Below are positions 1-5,346 of a stretch of 5,346 nt of DNA, piece by piece; position 1 is the stretch's first letter; every line of letters starts with the position of its first letter. The stretch lies in NCBI GenBank assembly GCA_937959065.1, contig CALGOI010000225.1, positions 1 to 5,346 of the forward strand, given 5' to 3'. A program made the position numbers and the translations under genes. Source of the stretch: an uncultured Ignavibacteriota bacterium (GTDB lineage: Bacteria > Bacteroidota > Ignavibacteria > Tepidaquicellales > Tepidaquicellaceae). The notes below the pieces were generated by a model. That model was not told the origin of the DNA. It saw only the letters and a program-made list of their open reading frames with translations, and ran no database searches.

Positions 1-591
1 TATTATAGAATGAGAAATATTTATGATAATGACATTATCCACAATATTCTTATACTTGCGATTGATATAAATGTTATTAACTTTTACCGAAATATTTTTT
101 CTGATTTTAGTCTGAGTATAGAAATTTTTGACACTGACCATTTTGCTATGGAAAAATACATCAGTGAATTCTATCATGATAAAATAGATGCCCCTTTAGC
201 ACTTTTAGGGTTGAAACCCAACAGGATGGATGTATCTGTTTACGACAATAATGAGCTTATACATTATAGTTATACTTCTATCGGGGAACTTGATTTTAAA
301 AGAGAACTGGATAAAGTGTTAACCAACCTTGAAAGTTGTGGGTATTTTAAAGAAATAAATAATATTTTTATTTATGGTGAGAGTTTACTCGAATCAGTTA
401 AGGAATATCTACTAAAGAAGTATCCCGACAAAGAGATAATATTACTGGATCCATTCGATAATTTTTCAATCGAAGACGGAATCATAGAAAGTCCCGAAGA
501 AGAACTGCTTAAATTCAGTTCAGCTTCCAGGTTCGCTCCTTTATTTGGAGCAGCGTTAAAGACCAGAGATGTTGGGGAAGTTGAAAAGTGA
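1..591 (+). CDS. PilM-like actin-fold (ASKHA) protein, C-terminal part, 5'-truncated by window edge
   Basis: The frame is open from base 1 (Tyr-Tyr-Arg precede the first Met at 10), so the gene very probably begins outside the window and the Met at 10 is internal. Counting from that Met, the layout resembles the C-terminal half of PilM, the cytoplasmic actin-like protein of type IV pilus and type II secretion assembly. It has a hydrophobic strand 'NILILAIDINVI' (12-23), a helix, then 'ALLGLKPNRMDVSVYDNNEL' (64-83) where PilM has its DIG phosphate-2 loop, a helix around 95-108, 'NNIFIYGESLLESVKEYL' (117-134) at the adenosine-motif position, 'LLDPFDNF' (145-152), and a final helix 'RFAPLFGAAL' (174-183). 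The key nucleotide-binding residues look degenerate: the DIG Asp is missing and only one glycine of the adenosine motif remains. ATP binding is therefore doubtful. The stop overlaps the rsmD start by 4 bp, implying co-translation. The assignment is by pattern only; a conserved hypothetical protein of FCB bacteria is the alternative name. Confidence 0.5.
   Translation, partial: YYRMRNIYDNDIIHNILILAIDINVINFYRNIFSDFSLSIEIFDTDHFAMEKYISEFYHDKIDAPLALLGLKPNRMDVSVYDNNELIHYSYTSIGELDFKRELDKVLTNLESCGYFKEINNIFIYGESLLESVKEYLLKKYPDKEIILLDPFDNFSIEDGIIESPEEELLKFSSASRFAPLFGAALKTRDVGEVEK
574..580 (+). promoter_or_regulatory. Ribosome binding site of rsmD
   Basis: GGGGAAG lies inside the end of the upstream gene, 7 nt before the GTG at 588. 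It is one of only two convincing Shine-Dalgarno-like sites in the window and supports the GTG start, which also has the family-typical N-terminus MRIIAG. Confidence 0.45.
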
Positions 592-1094
592 GAATAATAG
601 CGGGTATTTACAAAGGGAGAAGACTAAAATCTCCTGGAAAAAACTCAATTGTAAGACCGACTACAGACAGGGTAAAGGAAACATTATTTAATGTACTTAA
701 TAATGTTGTCGAATATGGTGAAACTACTTTTCTGGACTTGTTTTGCGGCACAGGGGCCATAGGAATAGAATTTTTATCAAGAGGAGGAACCGGAGTCACC
801 TTTGTAGATACTGATACCCGGAGCGTTAAAGAAAATGTAAATTTGCTTAATTTAACCAAAGGCTTTGAAATCATAAGAAATGATTCTTTAAAATATCTTC
901 TGACATTTAATGGATATTTCGATATAGGATTTGCGGATCCACCCTACAATTATTCAGAGTATGATGAATTAATCACTGCCGCAAAAGACAAGACTGGAAT
1001 TTTAATTATTGAACATTCATCTGATATTGAGTTAGATGACGGATACATGAGAAAAGAATTTGGTGATACATCTATGACATTTTTTAAATTTTAA
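588..1094 (+). CDS. rsmD: 16S rRNA (guanine(966)-N(2))-methyltransferase RsmD
   Basis: RsmD transfers a methyl group from S-adenosylmethionine to N2 of G966 of 16S rRNA during small-subunit assembly in the cytoplasm. The 168-residue protein shows the family in order: the N-terminal 'MRIIAGIYKGRRLKSP' (1-16), the RNA-contact segment 'RPTTDRVKETLFNVL' (23-37), the SAM-binding motif I 'LDLFCGTGAIGIEFLSRG' (49-66), the acidic 'FVDTD' at the end of strand 2 (72-76), and the catalytic N6/N2-methyltransferase motif DPPY (117-120). It is slightly shorter than the usual 180-200 residues, mostly through a compact C-terminus, but all core motifs are intact. The start is GTG and overlaps the preceding stop by four bases (GTGA), a typical coupling arrangement. 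coaD follows 9 bp downstream; the rsmD-coaD pair is a common bacterial gene order. Confidence 0.95.
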   Translation: MRIIAGIYKGRRLKSPGKNSIVRPTTDRVKETLFNVLNNVVEYGETTFLDLFCGTGAIGIEFLSRGGTGVTFVDTDTRSVKENVNLLNLTKGFEIIRNDSLKYLLTFNGYFDIGFADPPYNYSEYDELITAAKDKTGILIIEHSSDIELDDGYMRKEFGDTSMTFFKF

Positions 1095-1103
1095 ACGATA
1101 AAA

Positions 1104-1586
1104 ATGGGAAATTTAACTGCGGTCTATCCGGGTACATTCGACCCAATTACCAACGGACATCTAGATATTATTGAAAGGGCTTCGGCACTTTTCGATCAAG
1201 TAATAGTAACAGTTGCTTTAAATTCAAATAAAACTCCATTATTTACAAAGGATGAAAGAAAGGATATGATAGAGAATGTAATTTCTGCTTATAATAATGT
1301 AACTGTTGATATGTTTGATGGGTTGCTGGTAGATTATTCTCAAAAGATGGGAGCAGGGGTTGTAATACGCGGATTGAGAGCTGTTTCGGATTTTGAATAT
1401 GAATTCCAAATGTCACTTACAAACAGAAAACTGGCTCCCGAGATAACAACTATTTTTTTGATGCCAAACGAGAAATATACCTATCTGAATTCATCACTCA
1501 TTCGCGAACTGGCAAAATTCAACGCAGACATATCAGACTTTGTGCCGGAATATGTTAAAGAAAAACTCAAATCAAAATTCGGTTAA
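1104..1586 (+). CDS. coaD: Phosphopantetheine adenylyltransferase (PPAT)
   Basis: CoaD catalyses the penultimate step of coenzyme A synthesis: ATP + 4'-phosphopantetheine to dephospho-CoA + pyrophosphate. It is a cytoplasmic, usually hexameric nucleotidyltransferase of the HxGH superfamily. The 160 residues match the usual length (about 160). Visible motifs are 'YPGTFDPITNGHLDIIERA' (8-26) with the catalytic TNGH (16-19), Lys49-Asp50-Glu51-Arg52 in the mobile loop, the signature 'VIRGLRAVSDFEYEFQMSL' (87-105), 'NRKLAPE' (107-113), 'FLMP' (118-121), and the second nucleotide motif 'YLNSSLIREL' (127-136). In that second motif the usual ISSSxxR reads LNSSLIR, with Asn replacing the first Ser. 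There is no clear Shine-Dalgarno before the ATG; the leader is A/T only (ACGATAAAA). It is the third gene of the plus-strand cluster. Its stop codon lies within TTAA, shared with the convergent gene on the other strand. Confidence 0.96.
   Translation: MGNLTAVYPGTFDPITNGHLDIIERASALFDQVIVTVALNSNKTPLFTKDERKDMIENVISAYNNVTVDMFDGLLVDYSQKMGAGVVIRGLRAVSDFEYEFQMSLTNRKLAPEITTIFLMPNEKYTYLNSSLIRELAKFNADISDFVPEYVKEKLKSKFG
1583..1586. other. Convergent stop codons sharing palindromic TTAA
   Basis: The plus-strand coaD ends with TAA at 1584-1586, and the minus-strand thioredoxin-like gene ends with TAA read from 1585 down to 1583. The two genes therefore overlap tail to tail by bases 1583-1586 with no spacer. 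No hairpin plus T-run is visible between them, so transcripts from each side probably run into the opposite gene unless terminated by Rho or inside the coding sequence. Confidence 0.9.
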
Positions 1587-2077
1587 AGTATCTTAGAGAG
1601 ATCTGTGTCGGTGTACTTTCCATCCCTGAAGTAAATCAGAATATTTTCAAAATCCTCAACATCCACATATCCCGGGAAACTAACGGACTCAACGCCATTG
1701 TATTTGAATTTAATAACGTCCCCACTAGATGTTAAAAATGCATGTGTCGGATAACTGGTTAACCCAAGCTTTTTTGATAGTTCAGCTGCTGAATAGCTTT
1801 TGCCCTTATAATCATATGATTCACTACCTGCAGCATTAAGGCGAACATAAATAAATGATGATAACAAACTCTGAATGCCTGAATTGCTGTAAACTTCAGT
1901 GTCCATCTTCTGAGACCATTTATCGGAATCTGTATAGATCTGAACAACGACCTTCTTGCCCTGGGATTTAGCTGCTTTTAACCCCTCAGTGAAGTTATAT
2001 GCCGTTTGGGAATATGCAGTTGATGCTGCAAACAAAAGCATTACTACAACAACAGTTTTTAATAATGTATGTTTCAT
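1583..2077 (-). CDS. Exported thioredoxin-fold protein lacking the CxxC active site
   Basis: This is a 164-residue protein when started at ATG 2077. I prefer that start to an upstream GTG (2101) or ATG (2095) because AAAGGA lies 7 nt before it and it gives a standard signal peptide: MKHTLLK, a hydrophobic core (about 8-19), then 'STAYSQ' with likely cleavage near residue 23. The mature part looks like a thioredoxin-related domain (Thioredoxin_7/DUF255 style): helix 'FTEGLKAAKSQGKKVVVQIYTD' split around residues 29-50, the active-site region 'SDKWSQKMD' (51-59), a strand 'FIYVRLNA' (75-82), 'LGLTSYPTHAFL' (104-115) with the cis-proline Pro110, and a terminal helix from about 140. Relatives commonly read WCxWCKKM at the active site; here the two cysteine positions are Asp52 and Ser55, and the whole protein contains no Cys. 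It therefore cannot do thiol-disulfide exchange itself. A chaperone or binding role in the periplasm is an inference. Confidence 0.8.
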   Translation of the reverse strand: MKHTLLKTVVVVMLLFAASTAYSQTAYNFTEGLKAAKSQGKKVVVQIYTDSDKWSQKMDTEVYSNSGIQSLLSSFIYVRLNAAGSESYDYKGKSYSAAELSKKLGLTSYPTHAFLTSSGDVIKFKYNGVESVSFPGYVDVEDFENILIYFRDGKYTDTDLSKIL

Positions 2078-2084
2078 TTTGTTA

Positions 2085-2090
2085 TCCTTT
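2085..2090 (-). promoter_or_regulatory. Ribosome binding site choosing the start of the thioredoxin-like gene
   Basis: Read on the minus strand, AAAGGA (within GAGAAAGGAT) ends 7 nt before ATG 2077-2075. This strong Shine-Dalgarno match decides for the inner ATG over the in-frame GTG at 2101, which would add eight charged residues (MRMRKDNK) before the signal peptide. Confidence 0.6.
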
Positions 2091-2109
2091 CTCATCCTCA
2101 CCTATTTAA

Positions 2110-2138
2110 ACTATAAAGTATGGTTAAAGTTCTATGAA
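2110..2138 (-). promoter_or_regulatory. Candidate sigma70-like promoter of the thioredoxin-like gene
   Basis: On the minus strand, TTCATA (2138-2133, 4/6 match to TTGACA) is followed after 17 nt by TATAGT (2115-2110, 5/6 match to TATAAT). Transcription would start near 2103, giving a leader of about 25 nt that contains the ribosome binding site. The region is very AT-rich, so such matches arise easily by chance. Bacteroidota-type promoters (TTTG / TAnnTTTG) were considered, and none is clearly better placed. Confidence 0.35.
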
Positions 2139-2160
2139 TATTTAAAGATTTTACTTTATA
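2112..2160. repeat. 9-bp inverted repeat in the intergenic gap
   Basis: TATAAAGTA at 2112-2120 and TACTTTATA at 2152-2160 are perfect inverted copies, 31 bp apart. One arm overlaps the candidate -10 box and the other lies just upstream of the -35 box of the thioredoxin-like gene. This could be an operator pair, but in such AT-rich DNA a 9-bp match is not rare. The rest of the gap (2161-2218) shows only A/T-rich sequence, including a short palindrome AATTATAATT at 2171-2180, and no GC-rich terminator hairpin for uppP. Confidence 0.3.
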
Positions 2161-2218
2161 AATTCAATACAATTATAATTTTATAGGAGAAACTTTGTAA
2201 AAAGATAAATATTACTAT

Positions 2219-3049
2219 TTACTGGAGGTTACTTAAAATGCCCTGTGATAGAAAAATAAGAATAGTCAGCCCAAGAGCAATTCTGTAAATAATAAATATC
2301 ATATTGGAGTGAGTTTTCAAAAACCGGATTAGAAAAGCTATAGCTGCGTAACCGACAATTCCGGCAACTACCGTACCAACAACAAGCATTACAAAATTCT
2401 CATTCAGAAGTTCTTTCCGTTCGGAATATAGTTCATAAAGGCCACTTAGACCGATAGCAGGAATACTCAAAAGAAAAGAATAACGTGCTGAGGTATCCCT
2501 TTTAAGTCCTCTAAATAAGCCTGCCGTAATCGTGACACCGCTTCGTGAACTCCCCGGGATCAGAGCAAGAGCTTGTGCCAGTCCAATAATCAACCCGTCT
2601 TTTAAAGTAATCTCATTTAGGTCTTTATATCGTTTACTATATTTCTCCGCAATAAATAGAACAATTGCCAAAAGTATCAGGGATGAGCTTATAACATAGA
2701 GTCCTCGGGCGTCTCCTTCAATAAATCCCTTAAATAAAATACCGCAAACACCAATCGGAATAGTTCCGACCATTATAAGTATGAATATCCGGGATTCAGG
2801 GTTTCGAGCAAAGTCTCTTTTATTGAGAGATTTTAAAAAACCAGTAGTAATGTTAATTATATCATTGCGAAAATAAATTAGAGTTGCTATCAATGTACCC
2901 ATCTGGATTACTGCACTAAATGCAGCGCCTTCATCTTCCCAGCCCAGTAAAGCAGGTATTACTCTCAGGTGAGCCGTACTGCTGATCGGGATAAATTCTG
3001 TCAGCCCCTGCACTGCACCAAAAACAATAGCTTTGAAAATTTCGTCCAT
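2219..3049 (-). CDS. uppP: Undecaprenyl-diphosphatase UppP (BacA family)
   Basis: UppP is an inner-membrane enzyme that hydrolyses undecaprenyl diphosphate to undecaprenyl phosphate, recycling the lipid carrier for peptidoglycan and other envelope polymers; overexpression of the family gives bacitracin resistance. The 276 residues match the family length (about 265-280). The first conserved region 'GAVQGLTEFIPISSTAHL' (11-28) carries the (E/Q)xxxE motif as Gln14...Glu18 and the Ser-Ser-Thr-Ala-His run (23-27). The second, 'LIPGSSRSGVTITAGLFRG' (163-181), carries the PGxSRSG motif with the catalytic-type Arg169. Many hydrophobic segments (for example 44-60, 87-108, 117-134, 152-165, 192-206, 219-243, 250-270) fit a polytopic protein. 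The start at ATG 3049 gives the usual short 'MDEIFKAIVFGAVQG' lead-in, with no clear Shine-Dalgarno. It lies 17 bp after the outer-membrane protein gene and is probably cotranscribed with it. Confidence 0.96.
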   Translation of the reverse strand: MDEIFKAIVFGAVQGLTEFIPISSTAHLRVIPALLGWEDEGAAFSAVIQMGTLIATLIYFRNDIINITTGFLKSLNKRDFARNPESRIFILIMVGTIPIGVCGILFKGFIEGDARGLYVISSSLILLAIVLFIAEKYSKRYKDLNEITLKDGLIIGLAQALALIPGSSRSGVTITAGLFRGLKRDTSARYSFLLSIPAIGLSGLYELYSERKELLNENFVMLVVGTVVAGIVGYAAIAFLIRFLKTHSNMIFIIYRIALGLTILIFLSQGILSNLQ

Positions 3050-3066
3050 CTACAGGTTGGTAAATA

Positions 3067-3795
3067 TTAAAAGATAAAGATTTCCATACCAAGGCGAAAC
3101 CCCACTCCAAAACTGCTGAGATTTACTGTACCGCCGTTATCATTTAATAGTAATGCACCGGTTGGGGCTTCGAGGTCGTCCATAAACGTTTTAAACATAT
3201 ATCCGCTGATGTAACCGCCGACATTACTGCTGATCTGCAAATTCAATAAAGCCTCCCCCATTAAGCCAACCCCTGTCGAGCTGTATTTATTCTCCGAACC
3301 GAATCTCTTTGCAGTGAAATCAGAGATAAGGTAACCCACTCCACCGCCCAGCTTTATAAAACTGTGATCATCCGGGATTATGTAATTAATTATTATATAT
3401 GGCTGATGGTTTATGTATGAATAGTCATAATTAGGAAATTGTGAAAGGTTGTAAGACTTTGTGAGAAACGAATATTGACCTTTTACCGACACATTTCTTG
3501 CAAGTTGCAGTTCGATACCGGAAAAGAATTCCAGTCCTACATCAAATGTAGAAAACTGCTGATCAGGTGCCGCTGTCTCATAAAAATCTATATCACCCTC
3601 CATGAATTCTATTAATGAAGGATTATTACCGTAATTCGCTCCCATTCCCAGGGAAAACGAAATGAAACTGTTGTCTTTGTTTAAAACTTTAAAAGATACC
3701 GGTTTTTTATTTTGTGAGTATGCGCCGGTTGAGAATAATATAATAGCCAGAATTAGAAAAATTTTTGCCCGCACTAAGCTAAGATTTAATTTCAC
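3067..3795 (-). CDS. Outer-membrane beta-barrel protein, function unknown
   Basis: This is a 242-residue exported protein with a clear signal peptide: MKLNLSLVRAK, a hydrophobic core (about 12-22), then 'STGAYSQ' with cleavage near residues 27-28. The mature chain has alternating, glycine- and aromatic-rich amphipathic strands typical of a small barrel: 'FISFSLGMGANYG' (44-56), 'FDVGLEFFSGIELQL' (84-98), 'NVSVKGQYSFLTKSYN' (101-116), 'PYIIINYII' (132-140), 'FIKLGGGVGYLISDF' (146-160), 'STGVGLMGEALLNLQI' (173-188), 'NVGGYISGYMF' (191-201), 'SFGVGFRLGMEIFIF' (228-242). It ends in Phe, as expected for a BAM-recognised C-terminal strand. There is no cysteine. The start codon is GTG 11 bp after the gyrB stop; no better in-frame start keeps the signal peptide. 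Its place between gyrB and uppP suggests constitutive expression. I do not recognise a specific family; a lipid A deacylase or porin role cannot be claimed. Confidence 0.78.
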   Translation of the reverse strand: MKLNLSLVRAKIFLILAIILFSTGAYSQNKKPVSFKVLNKDNSFISFSLGMGANYGNNPSLIEFMEGDIDFYETAAPDQQFSTFDVGLEFFSGIELQLARNVSVKGQYSFLTKSYNLSQFPNYDYSYINHQPYIIINYIIPDDHSFIKLGGGVGYLISDFTAKRFGSENKYSSTGVGLMGEALLNLQISSNVGGYISGYMFKTFMDDLEAPTGALLLNDNGGTVNLSSFGVGFRLGMEIFIF

Positions 3796-3806
3796 AAAAA
3801 TCGGTT

Positions 3807-5346
3807 TTATGTATCTATGTTTGCGTATTTAGCGTTCTCTTCAATGAATTTACGTCTTGGTTCTACTTCTTCTCCCATTAATACCTTAAATGTGTTATGA
3901 GCTTCACTAGCGTTCTCAATTGTAACCTGCACTATTGTTCTCGTTTCAGGGTTCATAGTTGTGCTCCATAGCTGTTCCGGATTCATCTCACCAAGACCTT
4001 TGAACCTGGAAATCGTCACTTTCTTGCCGCCGCTGGTTTTTATTTCTTCTTCACCATCTTCAAGCCCGTCGGCAATTTCTTCCTGAATGTCTTTCTTGCT
4101 TACTTTCATTGACTTCAAGATCTCATCCCGCTCTTCATCATCAAATGCATAAAGCTCCTTGCTTCCTTGTTTAATTTTATAAAGCGGCGGTTGTGCAATA
4201 TATAATTTACCTAGCTCAATCAGCTCCTTCATATGCCTGTAAAAGAATGTTAAAAGCAGAGTTCTAATATGAGAGCCGTCCACATCAGCATCACACATTA
4301 GAATAATTTTTCCGTATCTGACCTTTTTCTCATCGAATTCATCGGAATTACCAAGTCCAGCTCCAATAGCTGTTATGATAGATTTAATCTCCTCATTAGC
4401 GAGTATCTTATTTATCCGCGCTTTTTCTACGTTAAGAATTTTACCTCGTAGCGGCAGGATTGCCTGGAAACGCCTGTCCCTTCCTTGTTTAGCAGTTCCG
4501 CCCGCGGAATCACCCTCGACCAGGTATATTTCACATTGATCGGGATCTGTTATCGAGCAATCAGCCAGTTTTCCCGGGAGACCGCCAATATCGAGAGCGT
4601 TCTTTCTTCTTGCAAGCTCCCTTGCCTTTCTTGCAGCCATTCGAGCTTCAGCTGCTGACATACACTTCTCGATGATCTTCTTGGCTACTGATGGATTCTC
4701 TTCAAGATAATTTCCCAGCTGGTCACCGGTAATAGACTGAACAATACCTTTAACTTCGCTATTACCAAGTTTGGTCTTGGTTTGTCCTTCGAACTGTGGC
4801 TCCGGAACCTTTACACTAACTATCGCTGTAATACCTTCCCTGAAATCATCACCGGTTAACTGCAGATCCTTCTTGATAATATTATTCTTTGTTCCATAGT
4901 TATTTAATGTCCTTGTAAGAGCTGTCTTAAATCCCTCAAGGTGCGTTCCACCCTCGTGAGTATTGATGTTGTTTACAAAAGAATTAATATTATCATTATA
5001 AGAAAGGTTGTACTGAAATGCGATCTCTACCTGTATATTCTCCTTTTCCCCCTCCATATAAATCGGCTTACCGCTTAGAGTCTTTTCACCTTCATCGAGG
5101 TATTTTACGAAATCAACGATACCACCTTTAAAGTGGAACTTGCTTTCACTTCCGTCTCTTTCATCTTTTATGTTTATCGTAATTCCCTTATTCAGGTATG
5201 CTAGCTCACGTACACGAGCTTCAAGTGTAGAGAATTTGAAATTAATACTCTTAAATATCTCGTTATAAAACATAAAAGTTAATATTGTACAAACATTATG
5301 TTTGAAATTAACAACATCATATAACGGACCAGCACGAACACCATGA
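3807..5346 (-). CDS. gyrB: DNA gyrase subunit B, 5'-truncated by window edge
   Basis: GyrB is the ATPase and TOPRIM subunit of DNA gyrase, which introduces negative supercoils with GyrA in the cytoplasm. The frame stays open to the right edge (about 24 codons beyond the first Met at 5273), so that Met is internal and roughly the first 150 residues, with the ATP-binding GHKL core, lie outside. Counting from the Met at 5273: the transducer domain starts with 'RVRELAYLNKGI' (20-31) and includes 'NTHEGGTHLEGF' (104-115) and the QTK loop 'EGQTKTKLGN' (162-171), whose Lys166 contacts ATP. The TOPRIM domain follows with 'LVEGDSAGGTAKQGRDRRFQ' (251-270), 'PLRGKILNVEKAR' (274-286) and the metal-binding 'DADVDGSH' (328-335). 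The tail has 'RFKGLGEMNPEQLW' (423-436) and ends 'ENAKYANIDT'. GEMNPEQLW and QTKTKLGN favour GyrB over ParE. There is no large proteobacterial-type insert, only a short acidic linker at about 397-412. The first ~25 visible codons carry unusual substitutions (see findings). Confidence 0.95.
   Translation of the reverse strand, partial: HGVRAGPLYDVVNFKHNVCTILTFMFYNEIFKSINFKFSTLEARVRELAYLNKGITINIKDERDGSESKFHFKGGIVDFVKYLDEGEKTLSGKPIYMEGEKENIQVEIAFQYNLSYNDNINSFVNNINTHEGGTHLEGFKTALTRTLNNYGTKNNIIKKDLQLTGDDFREGITAIVSVKVPEPQFEGQTKTKLGNSEVKGIVQSITGDQLGNYLEENPSVAKKIIEKCMSAAEARMAARKARELARRKNALDIGGLPGKLADCSITDPDQCEIYLVEGDSAGGTAKQGRDRRFQAILPLRGKILNVEKARINKILANEEIKSIITAIGAGLGNSDEFDEKKVRYGKIILMCDADVDGSHIRTLLLTFFYRHMKELIELGKLYIAQPPLYKIKQGSKELYAFDDEERDEILKSMKVSKKDIQEEIADGLEDGEEEIKTSGGKKVTISRFKGLGEMNPEQLWSTTMNPETRTIVQVTIENASEAHNTFKVLMGEEVEPRRKFIEENAKYANIDT

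Noticed and set aside
608..874. Open frame of 88 codons on the minus strand inside rsmD
   Set aside because: It lies wholly antisense to a well-recognised gene, has no recognisable motif, and no ribosome binding site decides for it.
1759..1947. Open frame of 62 codons on the minus strand in another frame of the thioredoxin-like gene
   Set aside because: It lies inside a gene with a convincing signal peptide and fold in the main frame; this is a frame shadow without coding character.
1956..2186. Plus-strand frame of 76 codons with a hydrophobic C-terminus, possible small membrane protein
   Set aside because: Its first half is antisense to the signal peptide of the thioredoxin-like gene, which explains the hydrophobic look. 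Its second half is low-complexity A/T intergenic DNA, and no ribosome binding site or promoter is evident.
2078..2218. Possible intrinsic terminator for uppP or a small RNA in the intergenic gap
   Set aside because: The gap contains only A/T-rich short repeats; no GC-rich stem followed by a T-run is visible on the minus strand, and nothing suggests a structured RNA.
5271..5346. Frameshift or genuine start of a short gyrB at 5273
   Set aside because: The frame is open to the edge and the upstream residues align in register with GyrB, so neither a frameshift nor a true start is needed; the missing N-terminal ATPase region would otherwise make the protein non-functional.
3807..5346. Topoisomerase IV subunit ParE instead of GyrB
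   Set aside because: QTKTKLGN, EGDSAGGTAKQGRDRRFQ, GEMNPEQLW and the overall residue pattern favour GyrB, although a phylogeny would be needed for certainty.

Overview
This is an AT-rich, mostly housekeeping stretch of a bacterial chromosome. Several features point to the Bacteroidota/Chlorobi (FCB) group, possibly an Ignavibacteria-like lineage. Two exported proteins have signal peptides ending in 'AYSQ', there is a small outer-membrane beta-barrel (so the cell is diderm), Shine-Dalgarno signals are weak or absent before several genes, and the GyrB sequence fits. The placement is an inference from style and was not tested by phylogeny.

Layout. Bases 1-1586 hold a plus-strand cluster: the 3' part of a gene with PilM/actin-like (ASKHA fold) character that enters from beyond the left edge, then rsmD (16S rRNA m2G966 methyltransferase), then coaD (phosphopantetheine adenylyltransferase). 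The first two overlap by 4 bp (GTGA), and the third follows after 9 bp, so they look like one translationally linked operon. The rest of the window, 1583-5346, is on the minus strand. Reading in transcription order from the right edge it holds gyrB (5'-truncated by the window), a small outer-membrane beta-barrel protein and uppP (undecaprenyl-diphosphatase), separated by only 11 and 17 bp. After a gap of about 140 bp with a candidate promoter comes a single exported thioredoxin-fold protein with no cysteine. That last gene meets coaD tail to tail, the two stop codons sharing the palindrome TTAA.

Functionally, the left cluster joins ribosome maturation and coenzyme A synthesis to a probable membrane-associated actin-like protein. 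The right cluster joins DNA supercoiling to two envelope functions: an outer-membrane barrel and lipid-carrier recycling for peptidoglycan synthesis. I see no mobile element, CRISPR array, tRNA, rRNA, riboswitch or convincing intrinsic terminator, and no evidence for a novel multi-gene system. The points most worth a second look are the cysteine-free thioredoxin-like exported protein, the degenerate PilM-like protein upstream of rsmD-coaD, and the unusual substitutions in the first ~25 visible codons of gyrB at the right edge.
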